From contig BFEA01000982.1 in the NCBI GenBank assembly GCA_003427395.1, positions 193,183 to 252,764 on the forward strand: 59,582 nucleotides of DNA, given 5' to 3'. This stretch comes from Chara braunii (lineage: Eukaryota > Streptophyta > Charophyceae > Charales > Characeae). Under the pieces are notes generated by a model. That model saw only the letters and a list, made by a program, of their open reading frames with translations. It did not search any database and was not told where the DNA came from. A program made the position numbers and the translations under genes. Each line of letters begins with the position of its first letter. Positions within the stretch are counted from its first letter, which is position 1. Shown here piece by piece: positions 10,490 to 21,968 of this stretch.

Positions 10490-11317
10490 GCCGAGTTAGA
10501 TCTGTTAATAGGGAAGCTATAGTACTATAGTTTTTAACAAACGGACGATAGTAGCCCCTCATCCCCAAAAACGATCTGACCTCAGTAACAATCTGAGGCC
10601 TGGGCCAATCACATATATTCGCCACCTTAGCATCGTCCGGCCTCAACCCATCCGCGGAGATTTCATGACCCAAGTACAAGATCTTGGTGCGACTGAACTT
10701 GCATTTCTCCAAGTTAATCTTCTACTAGTGTTGTCTTAGGAGACCTACACTATTTTCAAGAGTTCAGCGCGCTCCTCTACAGTCCTACTAAAGATAAGAA
10801 TATCGTCGAGGTACACGACGATAAACTTGTCTAAGTACTTGTAAAATATCCTATTCATGGTGTGCTGGAATGTCCCAGGGGCATTAAATAAGCCAAAGGG
10901 CATCACCACAAACTCGTACAGACCGTACCTGGTCTGAAAAGCGATTTTGTGTTGATCCTCTGGTCTAATGGCAATTTGATGGTATCCGAACTTTAAATTT
11001 ATCCTAGTAAAGTATTAGCATCCCTGCACTTTATCCAGTAGGTCGTCGATGCGAGGTAGGGGCTCTGCAATTTTAACAGTGATGGCATTGAGGCCCCTAT
11101 AGTCAATACGCATCCTCAATATACCTCCCTTTTTAGGAACAAATAGTATTGGCGCACCGCAAGGGGAGGTACTAGGCCGAATACATCCCTTCTCTGTGAG
11201 CTCCTTGAGCTGGCGACGGAGCTCATCCAACTCCGCAGGAGACATCCTATAGATTCGTCCTCTAGGTACCTTACTGCCTGGGACTTCTATTGCATGGACG
11301 ACTTCCCTTTCTACCAC
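10482..11317 (-). pseudogene. E2 reverse transcriptase, frameshifted
   Basis: The N-terminal part (11015-11317) has [37 protein letters not shown] and [16 protein letters not shown]. The middle (10712-11014) is shifted but translates to KIAIRPEDQ-like sequence, [16 protein letters not shown] and the catalytic [14 protein letters not shown]. The last part (10482-10712) has FSRTKILYLGHEISADGL and the connection to RNase H. The catalytic YLDD is intact. Confidence 0.8.
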
Positions 11318-11497
11318 GCCTGTGGGCTCCTCAAAAAGGTCTGAATATGTTGCGACGACTGATTCTATCTCTGGGGTGTTTTAACGGTCTCCCCTTTCTC
11401 AGAGACAAAGACTAGATACATGCCCTCCTCGCGATTCTGCTTGTAGTAGTTATAGAAAGAGGAGGCACACATGCAACCGTAGTTCTCCACTAGACCG

Positions 11498-12058
11498 CTA
11501 GCTTTTCTGTCGTCTAACGGTTCTACCGTTTGGCAGCTTGTGTATCAACACCTTTCTATCCCAATCGAACTGAGGTTGAGCAAAACCTCGAGGTAGTACA
11601 TGCCTAGTAGCATATCGAAGGGCAGTTCGTCTCACTTCGCCTCCTCCATAAGAGAAGGAACAGACTACGTCCTTGACATAGTCTTTAACTATCATTTAGT
11701 GCTTGTTGGTCAGAGTAGAAGCTACAGCTCTGCTAAGCCGCTGCACTTGGTCCCCTAAGCGCAGTCTATCCACACAAGCACGACTGATGAAGTTTCGAGT
11801 ACAGCCTATGTCTGCGAAGGCGCCAACTTTGTGGCCACCTAAATCAACCTCTACCACCAAATGTTCACCCTTTGGACCCCTACTGACCATCGCCCAAGAG
11901 TCTTTGGGGTCCTTCCTTGACCACTCAGTCTCTAACTCTTCTAGGGCCTCAGACACATCTCTCGAACAGAGCGTCGGTGGGTCTGAATGTGTCTCCGGGG
12001 TGATACGTGGGTCACTAGCCCTGGCCAACGCCTGAAGTGGCAAAGGCAACGTTACCAC
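11498..12058 (-). pseudogene. E2 aspartic protease
   Basis: The frame 11696-12058 carries the linker ALEELETEWSRKDPKDSW and the active-site loop GAFADIGCTRNFIS, with Asp present and Ile where Ser/Thr is expected. The frame 11498-11695 carries YVKDVVCSFSYGGGEV and PQFDWDRKVLIHKLPNGRTV. Comparison with E1 shows a deletion that removes much of the SDELPFDMLLGM region, so the domain is incomplete. Confidence 0.75.
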
Positions 12059-12087
12059 TTCAGCACGAGTAAGAGCGGCTAAAACTC

Positions 12088-13969
12088 CTACTGGCCCGAG
12101 GTGTTTCCCTCCGAATTGCTCGCAGAAGCGCCACCAGGGTTCGAAGATAGTCCCACCACCATTGGAGAGGCTACCCTTGTTAGGACTTCCTTACCTCGGC
12201 ACGTTGTGGACGTGTGGCCATAGTTGCCACAATTCATACATGTACCCCTAGCAACTCGGTCCCTCCACACCTCATACTCTAAACCAAGTTTCACCCACGC
12301 GGGCGTTCCTTGGTCGCCCTGACACGTAGACCAGCCTACCTTCTTTAGCCTTTTCTTTGATGGGTGCCACGACTCCCCCATCCGAAGTCTCCCTGGCCCC
12401 ATCATGCTTTGTCTCCTCCCAAGGTCTCGGAAGTCGTCAATTTCTGTCGCCTGACCATCGTGGTCGATGGACATTACTTGCCCTTTCTTCTTCCAGTCCT
12501 GGGGAAGTCTCTTCTTCCTACCATCTCCCTGACTCTGATGCGCGGATCCAAACTTTGCCTCTATGTCTAAGGCCTTCTTGCTGACAGAAGCGAAGTTGTG
12601 TTGTTCGACATAGGCCTCATCTACCAGCTTTGTCCTAACCTCTGAAGGCAGACATCTAAGGTAATCCGTGAGGAGTACCTGCTGGTCATAGCGCACACCA
12701 GGTACCACGAGCAGCTACGGTATCTATGAGCTCACGAACATTCTTGTACCTTCTGGCACAAAGATTGTTGATCGTGTTTGTGGCCTTTTGGGCCCCTTAA
12801 GGGTCATGCCACCTATTATACACGGACCGTACGAAGTCTTCCAATGTTAAGGCCTGGGCCCAGGCATCGAAGTTCTGACCGTAGCCCTGCTGCTGCACTA
12901 GGCCATTCAACCAGCAGGTTGCTGACCCTTCTAAAAAGGAGGCAGCCACTACAACTTCTTGCTCCGGCCTGGTAAGCTTGTGCCTCACATAGGTAGGCAC
13001 CGTCCTTACCCAGGTATCCAAGTCCTCATCCTTCTTCCTGTCCCCAGTGAGCTTAGGACTCAACAAGGGTATTTTGGGCATCCACTGCATAGGCTGCATT
13101 GGCCCAGGAGATTGATGCAGTGGCTGCATAGCCACCGAAACAGGTTGTTGCACACTAACCTGGGCCTGGCTTGACAGTGGGACAGTAGCAACCACTGTCG
13201 TCCATGGTACGGCAGAGACTCTAAGGACCGGACCACTAGTCGCCACATAACCACCTGGAGGGGGCACGCCAAACATAGGTGAGAATGAGGGCCCAGCCGG
13301 CGACGGCGTCATTGACAGACCCGCAACCGATGGGGGAGCTACAGCAAACTGAGGCTGCCTCACCATTGGACGAGGAGCCTGTAGTGCAGCCAAAATTCGT
13401 TTCTGGGCTGCCACTAGTTCATCCAACATTTCCTACTGAACAACCTGCGTCTCCGCCACACACAGGAGCGAATTTCGCAGTGCTTGCATTGCGGGATCTA
13501 GAGTGGACTCATCTAGTGCCTCTAGCTTGTCGAGCTCCTGCAATCTACTACCTAGTCTAGCTTTTCTCATAATAGTTCTTCTTCTTCTCTCTACTGCTTC
13601 ATCCAATTGCCACTGCAACTCATCCTGAAGTTCCTCTGCTTGGAGGATCTCATAATCCTCCGATGCGAGTGGCATCTGTTGGCTGACTTGTGAGCCAACA
13701 GATTGACAAACAGAACTCTGAGGGATGCCCTGACTGACACCTGACGAAGAGGCCTGAGACAAGGCCTGTGACACTGAAGAGGAAGCACACATTGTAACCT
13801 CAGCCTTAACTCTAGTGTCCGCTAGTCTTGCTGCTGCAAGTGTCCGCTCAGCGTTGATTGTCGTTGACCTAGCCCTCTCCAATATCAACTTTTCCTGGCT
13901 TCTCTTCACAGCCGCCTTTCCTCTCCCTGACCCAACTCCAAGTAATCGATTAACTAAGTGCAGTTCCAC
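12088..13969 (-). pseudogene. E2 gag
   Basis: Three frames in order make up a Gag. 13433-13969 is a charged, coiled-coil-like N-terminal segment (EDYEILQAEELQDELQWQLD). 12797-13429 is a Pro-rich linker plus capsid core (KKDEDLDTWVRTVPTYV, ASFLEGSATCWLNGL, DFVRSVYNRWHDP). 12088-12708 is the capsid end (LRCLPSEVRTKL), a basic/acidic linker and an intact CX2CX4HX4C knuckle CMNCGNYGHTSTTC. Gag would form the particle that packages element RNA. The frames are separated by stops. The long N-terminal extension is shared with E3 and E4. Confidence 0.8.
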
Positions 13970-15280
13970 GAGTCACTAAAGATGTCCCACTACTCGTTCC
14001 TCCTCCTCACTACCACTTGCATCACTCATGAGCTACAGTGTGTGTGATCTACACTAGAATCCACACTGAATCCTACCTCAGCGTGACACACAACCGAGTA
14101 TCATTCACAACTAATTTTGGTCGGCCTGGACAGAAACAGTTAGGTAGTTAGGTGCCAACTAATGTCAAGTCCTACAGGTAAGTTTGAATTCTATTTTTAG
14201 ATTACTGTTACACAGATTGCAATGCAACAAGGAAAGAACTAACCTATCTGCAGTTGCTTGTCAGTTGTTAACAAGTTCGTAACAACTACATAATCAAAAA
14301 TAAAAATAACCTACCTGTTGAGATGCATGTTGGATGGCAGTTTGTCTAATTAGTACAACCACGACCAATTACCCAAATCCAACCCTTTCCCTGTATCCCT
14401 TTCGAGTAGTCACTTTTTGTCGACGTTCCTAGGCATCTGGTTGAGCAGCGTGTCTAAAGGCGTGCAATCCGGCCCACCCCTGTGCCCCAATTCAACTTCG
14501 AACCTGCCAGCCCTTGCACTTTGTTTATCCTCGCATGCAACAAGCCTCACACCCGGTTTGATCTGGCTGATTAGGACGCATTTAAGGACATCCCCAGCAA
14601 CTCCTTAGGAATTATTTAACGTCGCAGACATGACGACGATCACAGCCAAAATCAACACCGAGTCCCCTCCAAAAATATTTAAAGACGGTCTGGAAAGCGT
14701 TTGTTCAAAGACCTCTATTGCGCAGCAGCAGAACCAAGGACTTGCGGCAAAGCATGCGTGTACTAGTCACATCGGGTTGGCATGGTGACCTTGACCCGAC
14801 AGCTTCGTCCAGGGCCCTTCAGAGGCTTCGCCCGTCTCCCACCAGCTTACTGCCCAGGAAGAATGTTGACTCTCAAGGTCGAGTGCTGGCGACACCTCAC
14901 ATTGAGAGGACTCTCAAGACAGAACTCACTTCCTCACAGTAAGAAGTAATGAAGAGGGTAGATAAGGAAGAAAGCAACGTACCTCATAATGCTGCCCCCA
15001 ACCATAGATTTCTCACCGGCAACCTGATGTGCATTTATGATGACCGGTCGACCCCTCGACACAACCCACAATCCCCTGCAGTTCCACCTCGGCTCAAATT
15101 GCACCGTAAGAAAGCTCTCATCATCCAACATGCACCCCTAATGTCACCACATAGCTTCCTGGCGCGTCCACACGACCTTGGGCCGCCTTACGTCCAACGC
15201 CCAAGCCTTATCACTGCCCCACACCTCATGCAAAGCACCGAACAGCTATTGCGAAGAACCAATGAGCGCAGTTCGGAGCA
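13970..15280 (-). other. E2 untranslated leader
   Basis: About 1.3 kb lies between the primer-binding site and the first gag-like frame, with no protein similarity. The corresponding segments of E3 (23677-24913) and E4 (about 35484-36655) share blocks such as GTGCAATCCGGCCCACC and CTCCCACCAGCTTGCT-like sequence. It is a conserved leader rather than random spacer, and packaging or translation signals would be expected here. Confidence 0.6.
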
Positions 15281-15292
15281 GCTGTGATACCA
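15281..15292 (-). promoter_or_regulatory. E2 primer-binding site (initiator tRNA-Met)
   Basis: The plus strand reads GCTGTGATACCA, which on the element strand is TGGTATCACAGC. This is one mismatch from TGGTATCAGAGC, the complement of the 3' end of plant initiator tRNA-Met. A 10-nt deletion has removed the spacer and the first bases of the adjoining LTR. Confidence 0.8.
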
Positions 15293-16650
15293 AAAATGAG
15301 CAATAGCGAGATGACAACATTCAGATTGCACAATCACATTAAAAGCCCAATCGTATCACAGTGTTCAAAAAGCAGCATTGCACCAATATGACACCAATCG
15401 AGAATCGTAGCACTGAAAACCAATGGCAATGAGTTTGCTCTCGCCACCACAACATGTGTTTCCAGTCCCTATCTCCCCACTTGGCGCTTGGCGCCCAGCC
15501 TACTCCCTACACAGCTACTACTAGCCTACTAATTGACAATGCAACTAATGACGTCAGCAGCCTCCGAAGAACTTGAAGATGTCGCCCATGCAGAACATCG
15601 CCAATACCAGGTATGTGCCCTCACATCATCATCATCATCATCATCATCCTTCTCTCTCTCTCCCACGTCTTCCCCTTTGTACACCCGAAGACCACCCCTG
15701 CGCCTCACTGTATAACCAAGCCCTCAGCCAGCTATGGAGGCTGGGCTATGGCGCTGCCCTCAGCAACGCCCTGTTCCCTGCACGACCGCACGCGCTTTCA
15801 CCTCGCCTCTCAGCGCCAGCAGCAGCCCACGAGCGTCCACTCCAGCAGCGCTGCCACTAGCATGCAAGCGCTTGAATGAGGCTCCACGCAACAAGTTCTT
15901 TCCTATATGGAAAGAGTTTGCCTGCCTTCGCAACGTGACTGGTCTGGGCCTGGGCCCAAAAGCTTTCGGTAGGCCCCAGGATGTTGCGCCTCTCGTGTAG
16001 CTACTGGGCCTCGTTCAGTTGGGCCTCCCAACTGTCTATGTGTGAGGCTGCGAATCTCGCCCAGGGCCTGCACTTTCGGATAAGCCTAGAAGGCCGTGGA
16101 ATTTCCTTGTTGCTTGGCCTGTGTTTCCTCAACCAAATGGCGCGACGAAACTGCCTGGACCCCAAATACGAATTTGACAGCTTAGGGCCTCTCGCGATTT
16201 GTTAGGCCCGCCTTCACTTAGGGCGGGCACATTTGCAGCAGGGGACCCTTAGGCTCCACGCAACGAGCTCTTTCCTATATGAAAAGAGTCTGCCTGCCTT
16301 CGCAGCGTGACTGGTCTGGGCCTGGGCCCAAAAGCTTCCGGTAGGCCCCAGGATGTTGCGCCTCTGGTGTAGCTACTCGGCCTCATTCAGTTGGGCCTCC
16401 CAACTGTCTGTGTACGAGTCTGCGAATCTCGCCCAGGGCCTGCACTTTCGGATAAGCCTAGAAGGCCGTGGAATTTCCTTGCTGCTCGGCCTGTGTTTCC
16501 TCAACCAACAGGCGCGACGAAACTGCCTGGACCCCAAATACGAATTTAACAGCTTAGGGCCTCTCGCAATTTGTTAGGCCCGCCTTCACTTAGGGCGGGC
16601 ACATTTGCAGCAGGGGACCCTTAGGCCTGTCGAGGACTCAGATCCTCGCA
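15293..16650 (-). repeat. E2 5' LTR with internal 372-bp duplication
   Basis: It begins at AAAATGAG because the terminal TGCAAGG is deleted, and ends GATCCTCGCA. It is longer than the other LTRs because a 372-bp unit (15881-16252) is repeated in tandem (16253-16625), duplicating both the TATAT palindrome and the GCCCGCC hairpin. The microsatellite position holds an ATC run at 15624-15648 followed by CT-rich DNA. Confidence 0.85.
15881..16625. repeat. Tandem duplication of 372 bp inside the E2 LTR
   Basis: GCTCCACGCAAC begins the unit at 15881 and again at 16253, and the copies align throughout with scattered substitutions. The 3' LTR of E2 has only one such unit (about 8010-8384), so the duplication probably arose after insertion. 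Confidence 0.9.
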
Positions 16651-17192
16651 CATTCCAAGGTTAAGGAACCCCAAATCTGCAGCTGAACATGGGCAAGTGA
16701 GGAGAATTGATTTGTCAGTCAACTCAGGCGGAGCCCCCGAATCCTCTAGGGAACTAAGTCCGTGGAGCACTACTCCACGGGAAATCAGAAATCACAATTG
16801 AAAAATACAATTTATCATCTCGAGCATTTTTTTTCTCATTTTCGGCCATCGTACCATTGAGCTAGCTCGACTCGATGGTGCATGTGGGACTTGGCCCTAG
16901 GGAGCCCAGCAAAATTGCAAATGGGATGTAGCAAATGTTGCAAACTTTGGAATTTTGCTGCCTATATATGAGTAGGCCTTAAGTTCGAGAAAATCCCCCA
17001 AGTGGGTGGAGCACCAGCCCATGACTTTTCACCAGAGGCCGTCCTAGCAAAATTGCAAATGGGGATGTGGCAAATGTTGCAATTTTGCTGGCTATGGATG
17101 AGTAGGCCCTAAGTTGGGGAAAATCCGCCAAGTAAGTGGGTGGAGCACAAGCCCATGACTTTTCACCAGATTTCCCTCCCTTTCCAGATCGT
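16651..17192. other. Spacer between E2 and E3 with a 137-bp tandem duplication
   Basis: No gene is visible. A unit starting AGCAAAATTGCAAATGG occurs at 16909 and again at 17046 (period 137), each ending in CATGACTTTTCACCAGA. A short perfect hairpin lies at 16760-16780 (arms CCGTGGAG and CTCCACGG). The last four bases, TCGT at 17189-17192, are the left target-site duplication of E3. Confidence 0.7.
17189..17192. repeat. E3 target-site duplication, left copy (TCGT)
   Basis: TCGT directly precedes the LTR terminus TACAAGG (a TG to TA change of the usual TGCAAGG) and recurs at 25939-25942. Confidence 0.75.
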
Positions 17193-18187
17193 TACAAGGA
17201 AAATGACCAACAACGAGATGACAATATCCAGAATGCACAATCACATTGAAAGCCAGATAGTATCTCAATGTCCAGAAAGCGGCATTGCACCAATACAACA
17301 CCAATGGAGATTCTTAACACTGAAAACCAATGTCAATGAGAGCTTGCTCTCGCCAACACCAACATAAGAGTCCAGTCCCTTCTCCCTACTTGGCGCTCGG
17401 GGCCCAGCCTACTTCCTACACAGCTATTGTCTGCCTACTAATTGACAATGCAACTGTTGACCTCAGCAGCCAATGAAGTACTTGAAGATGTCACCCAATG
17501 CAGACCATCGTCAAAACCAGGTATGTGCCCTCACATCATCATCATCATCATCCTTTTCTCTCTCCCCTGACTTACACCCACGTCTTCCCTCTCTACACCC
17601 GAAGACCACCCCTGCGCCTCACTGTAGTCCAAGCCCTAGCCAGCTATGGAGGTTGGGCTATGGCGCTGCCCTCGGCAGCGCCCCACTTCCTGCACGACCA
17701 CACGCGCACAGCACCTTGACCTTAAAACTCAGCAGCCCGCGAGCAATTGCTCCAGCAGTGCTGGCGCATCATCTGGCAAGTGTGTCAATGAGAGCCCAGG
17801 CAGCGAGCTCTTTCCTATATGGAAAGAGCCTGCATGCCCCCGGAGGCCTGATTGGCCTGGGCCCCTGCCCAAAAGCTTCCGGTAGGCCCCAGGAGGCTGT
17901 GCCTCTATTGCAGCTGCTGCGCCTTGTTCGGTTGGGTCTCCCAACTGTCTGTGTATGAGGCTGCGATTCTGGCCCAGGGGCTGCATTTCCGGAAAGGCCT
18001 GGAAGGCCATATCTTTGCTGCTCGGCTTGTGTTTCCCTCAACCAATTGGCGCGCCACAACTGCCTGGACCCCAAATACGAAGTTGACAGCAATGGGCCTC
18101 ATGAGATTTGTTAGGCCCGCCTTCACTTAGGGCGGGCACATCTGTAACAGGGGCCCCTTAGGCCTGCAAAGGATCCAGATCCTCACA
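17193..18187 (-). repeat. E3 3' LTR
   Basis: It starts TACAAGGAAAATGA and ends CCTCACA, followed by TTCCCTCTTCC (polypurine complement). It contains an ATC microsatellite near 17534-17550, the palindrome at 17808-17828 and the GCCCGCC hairpin at 18115-18137. Confidence 0.9.
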
Positions 18188-18227
18188 TTCCCTCTTCCTT
18201 TACTTCGACAGTCCTCTGAGAAGTCTT

Positions 18228-19530
18228 CTAATTTGCAGGCATTTTTCCCTTGAGTTCTCTTTCATAGCCTGCAATCACTTGAGGTGCTGTTCGCAGGAGT
18301 TCTTCTCTAGTGAACCACAGATCTTCGTTGGGATTAAGATGGTGTTTGAATCTGACACGATATTGCATTCTCGGCTTGGGAGGGCGGCCTCTGCCCTGCG
18401 GTTTAGGCATTGGTATCATTCGATGCTCCACGATATCGTCGATGTCGACTTCACCATCCATGGTTGGGGGCAGCATTGATCGTCTTGAGGGAGACTGTGC
18501 AGTCTCTGCGAAAGGTGCCACCTTTGAGGCGTGAAAAACTGGGTGTGTGTGTAAATGAGGGGGGATATGAATCACATAGGAAGGTTCGCCTATCTGATCC
18601 TCGACTATGTCTAGGATTCCCAAGGACCGAAGTACTGTGGCATCGATTTCCGAGATATGCCCAGCTTTTGACCCACTTCAAATGATTTGACCCAAACTCT
18701 ATCACCTACCTGAAAGTTAGAGGGCCGCCTATGCTTATTCTCAGATGCGATCATAGCATCCTGAGATTTTCTAATATGCTCGACGGCCTGCTGCAGCATC
18801 TGCTCATGCTTGACAGCAAACTCTAGGCTGCCAGGTGCTGCAGTGGGCTGTCTTTCGGGCAGCAGAAAGTCAAGTGCAGTTCTGGGCTTCCAACCAAGAT
18901 GCAATTGGTTGGGAGTCGTACCAGTAGTATTGTGCACATTATTGTTGTACTTGCTGGCAATGAGAGGTAACTTCTCATTCCAGTCATCCAGACTTGGCTT
19001 GATATAATGTCGAAGCAGGTGCTGTCCTACTCGGTTCATCTGTTTTGCATGGCCATTTGACTCAGGGTGATTCCCTGACGTCATTTGCAGCTTGGTGCCC
19101 ATCTGTTCAGCTGTTGACTGCCACAGCTCGCTGGTAAATCTGGCATCCCTATCACTCACTGTAGACGTGGGGAGTCCAAAATCGCGTACCCAGTTATCCA
19201 TAAACCGTTTGATGACATAGTCAATTTTAGCAGACTCTTGCATAGTGATAAGTCTTGCATGATTGGAAAAGCGGTCCACTATAACGAAGACGTGTCTCTT
19301 GCCAGTCCTGCTGGTCACAAGAGTATCCATGAAGTCCATGGACACACTCTCACCACGACCTTCAAGAATCGGCAAGGGATTAAGAAACCCAAGCAGAGCC
19401 TGAGTCCTAGGTTTGTCCCGTTGGCAAACCTAGCAGGTTTCAACATATCTCTTTGCCACCAAAAAAGTTTTTTTATAGCCGAAATGGCCAGTTGCATCAT
19501 GGCACTCTCCTAAAAACAAACTACGCAAAG
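18228..19530 (-). pseudogene. E3 integrase with chromodomain-like tail
   Basis: The frame 18611-19375 holds the catalytic core: SMDFMDTLVTSRTGKRHVF, TVSDRDARFTSELW and SGNHPESNGHAKQMNRV, giving the D, D and E residues, then the C-terminal domain as far as SRKSMPQYFGPWE. The frame 18228-18623 continues with VIHIPPHLHTHPVFHASK and the chromodomain-like segment DIDDIVEHRMIPMP, MQYRVRFKHHLNPNED. The zinc finger upstream (19400-19530) is decayed. The three catalytic residues look intact here, unlike the RT and RNase H of the same element. Confidence 0.85.
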
Positions 19531-19535
19531 ACTCT

Positions 19536-20330
19536 CTATCTGGGACCTTTTAGTCCCTGCTTTCTCTCAAGAAACAGCAAGCCATCTACCATCGTAAATT
19601 CGTCGGAAGCTACTTTATCTTTCGCTTGAAATTTACAAATGATCAGAGACATAACTGAATCTTGTTGATAGGCTTCCACCAAGGATCGCGTTACATTGTC
19701 TGATATACCAAACTCAGTCACTAGCGCTCCCAAATAATCCGCCCTTCGCGATAATGCGTCAGCCACTTTGTTGTACTCTCCCTTGATTGGATCAAGTTGA
19801 TAGTCATACATGTCTATCACTTGAATCCACCGTTTGAGGGTGTCAGAGAGTACATGTTGTGTCTTGATTCAGCGCAAAGTCTCATGGTCAGACCTCAAGT
19901 AGAAGAATCTACCTAGGAGATAGTGTCTCCAATGGACCAGTGCTCTGTAGAGGGCATAGAGCTCACACTCATACGTGGACTTTGCTAACTTCTGAAATGG
20001 CATCTTCTTACTCATGTACTCGATGGGCCTCAACTTTTTCCCCTCCTTTTGCGCAAGGACCGCGCCTATGCCATATTGGTTGGCATTTGTGGTCATGACA
20101 AAGGGTTGCTCAGGATCTGAAACTTGAGGACTTCGTAGTGTGTCAAAGCATACTTCAATTTCTTGAAGCTTGCTTCACACTCTTCAGTCCACTTCCAAGG
20201 AGAGTCAAGGCGTGTTAGATCTGTTAATGGGAAAGCTATAGTACTATAGTTTTTTTACGAACGGACGATAGTAGCCCATCATCCCCAAAAACGATGGGAC
20301 CGCAGTACCAGTCTGAGGTCTGGGTCAGTC
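19536..20330 (-). pseudogene. E3 RNase H and connection
   Basis: The frame 19869-20096 has TTNANQYGIGAVLAQ, where the first catalytic Asp has become Asn, then STYECELYALYRAL and RSDHETLR. The frame 19536-19820 has YNKVADALSRRADYLGALV and the linker to integrase. The region 20097-20330 still shows the RT-connection motifs (SFLGMMGYYRPF type) but with stops. Confidence 0.75.
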
Positions 20331-21170
20331 TTGTATGCTGGCCACTTCGGCATCATCCGGCCTCAACCCAGCCGCAGGAATTTCATGACCCTGGTACAAG
20401 ATCTTGGTGCGATCGAACTCGCATTTCTCCAAGTTGACCTTGTAGTGGTGCTGTCTAAGGAGACCTAGAACTTATTTCAAGTGTTCAACATGCTCCTCTA
20501 CAGTCTTACTAAAGATAAGGATATCGTCGAGGTGCACAACGATAAACTTGTCTAAGTAATCATGAAAAATCCTATTCAATGCGTGCTGGAATGTCCCAGG
20601 GGCATTGCATAGACCAAAGGGCATCACCACAAACTCGTACAGACCATACCTGGTCTAGAAAACGGTTTTGTGTTGGTCCTCAGGTCTAATGGCAATTTTA
20701 TGGTATCCGGACTTTAGATCTATCTTAGTAAAGTATCGGCATTGCTGCACACTACCCAATATGTCGTCAATGTCGGGTAGGGGCTCTGCGTTCTTTACGG
20801 TGATGTCATTGAGGCCCCTATTGTCAACGCACATCCTTAAGGCACCACCCTTCTTAGGAACGGGAGGTACTAGGTCGAATCCATCCCTTCTCTATTAGCT
20901 CTTTGAGTTGGCGGCGGAGCTCATCCAACTCCGCAGGAGACATCCTATAGATCCGTCCTCTAGCTACCTTGCTACCAGGGACGATTTCTATCGCGTGGAC
21001 AAACTCCCTTTCCACCACACATGTGGGCTTCTCAAACAGATCTGAATATTATGCGACTACCGCTTCTATCTCTGGGGGTGATTTTACGGCCTCCTCTTTC
21101 TCAAAGACAAAGACTAAGTACATGCCTTCCTCGCGATTCTGCTTATAGTAGTTAGGAGGATGATGCACAC
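20331..21170 (-). pseudogene. E3 reverse transcriptase, heavily decayed
   Basis: There is no long open frame, but piecewise translation recovers [51 protein letters not shown] and [14 protein letters not shown]. The catalytic YxDD reads HLDD. A segment before the RGLN motif (around 20855-20870) is deleted relative to E1 and E2. Confidence 0.75.
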
Positions 21171-21332
21171 ATGCACCCGTAGTTTTCCACTAGACTGCTA
21201 GCTTTAAATTTATGCACTCTAACGGTTCTACCGATGGGCAATTTGTGGATCATCACCTTTTTATCCCAACCGAATTGAGGTTGACCAACCTCGAGGTAGT
21301 ACATACCTAGCAGCATGTCAAATGGCAGTTCG

Positions 21333-21968
21333 TCACTGACAAGGAACGAGATTTTGTCTCCGTTCCCCTCCTTCGTAGGAGAAGGTGTAGACTACGTCCT
21401 TGACATAGTCTTGTACAACCATGCGGTGCTTGTTGGCTAGCGTTGATGCTACAGATTTGTTGAGCCACTGCACTTGGTCCCCTAGGCGCAGCCTATCCAC
21501 AAAAGCCCGACTGATGAAGTTCTGTGTAAAGCCTATGTCTGCGAAGGCGCCCACTTTGCGGCCACCTACCTCAACCTTTACCACAAAATGTTCACCCCTA
21601 GGACCTTTACCAATGATCACCCAAGAGTATCTGTGGTCCTTCCCTGACCACTCAGTTTGTAACTCTTCTAGGGAATCAGACACATCTCTCGAACAGAGCA
21701 TCAGTGGGTCTGATTGTGTTTGCGGGGCGATGGATAGGTCACTAGCCTTATCCAACATTTGAAGTGGCGAAGGCAACGTTGCCACTTCAGCACGAGTAAG
21801 AGCGGCTAACACTCCTACTGGCCCGAGGTGTTTCTCTGCGAAGTGCTCGCAGAAGCACCGCCAGGGTTCGAAGATAAGCCCACCACCGTTGGAGACGCTA
21901 CCTACGTTGTGACTTTCTCGCGTCGGCAAATCTTGGACTTGTGGCCATAGTTGCCACAGTTCACGCAA
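21333..21968 (-). pseudogene. E3 aspartic protease with gag-pol linker
   Basis: A 211-codon frame. It contains the linker SDSLEELQTEWSGKDHRYSW, the active-site loop GAFADIGFTQNFIS (Asp present, Ile at the Ser/Thr position) and VVQDYVKDVVYTFSYEGGE. The flap-side motif continues in another frame toward 21290. Confidence 0.8.

Larger units (their letters stand above)
7929..16650 (-). mobile_element. E2: Ty3/gypsy LTR retrotransposon with truncated 3' LTR
   Basis: The order on the minus strand is 5' LTR (15293-16650), primer-binding site, a leader of about 1.3 kb, gag, protease, RT, RNase H, integrase with chromodomain-like tail, polypurine tract and 3' LTR (7929-8408). Only 480 bp of the 3' LTR remains because the family-B fragment abuts it. 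The target duplication therefore cannot be tested. Stops and frameshifts interrupt every domain. Confidence 0.9.

Noticed and set aside
15624-15680. Poly-His stretch in a plus-strand frame
   Set aside because: It is the ATC microsatellite of the LTR read in one frame, and it recurs in every E2/E3 LTR.
16840-16900. Possible tRNA-like fold near CGTACCATTGAGCTAGC
   Set aside because: No acceptor stem or T-loop could be paired around it.
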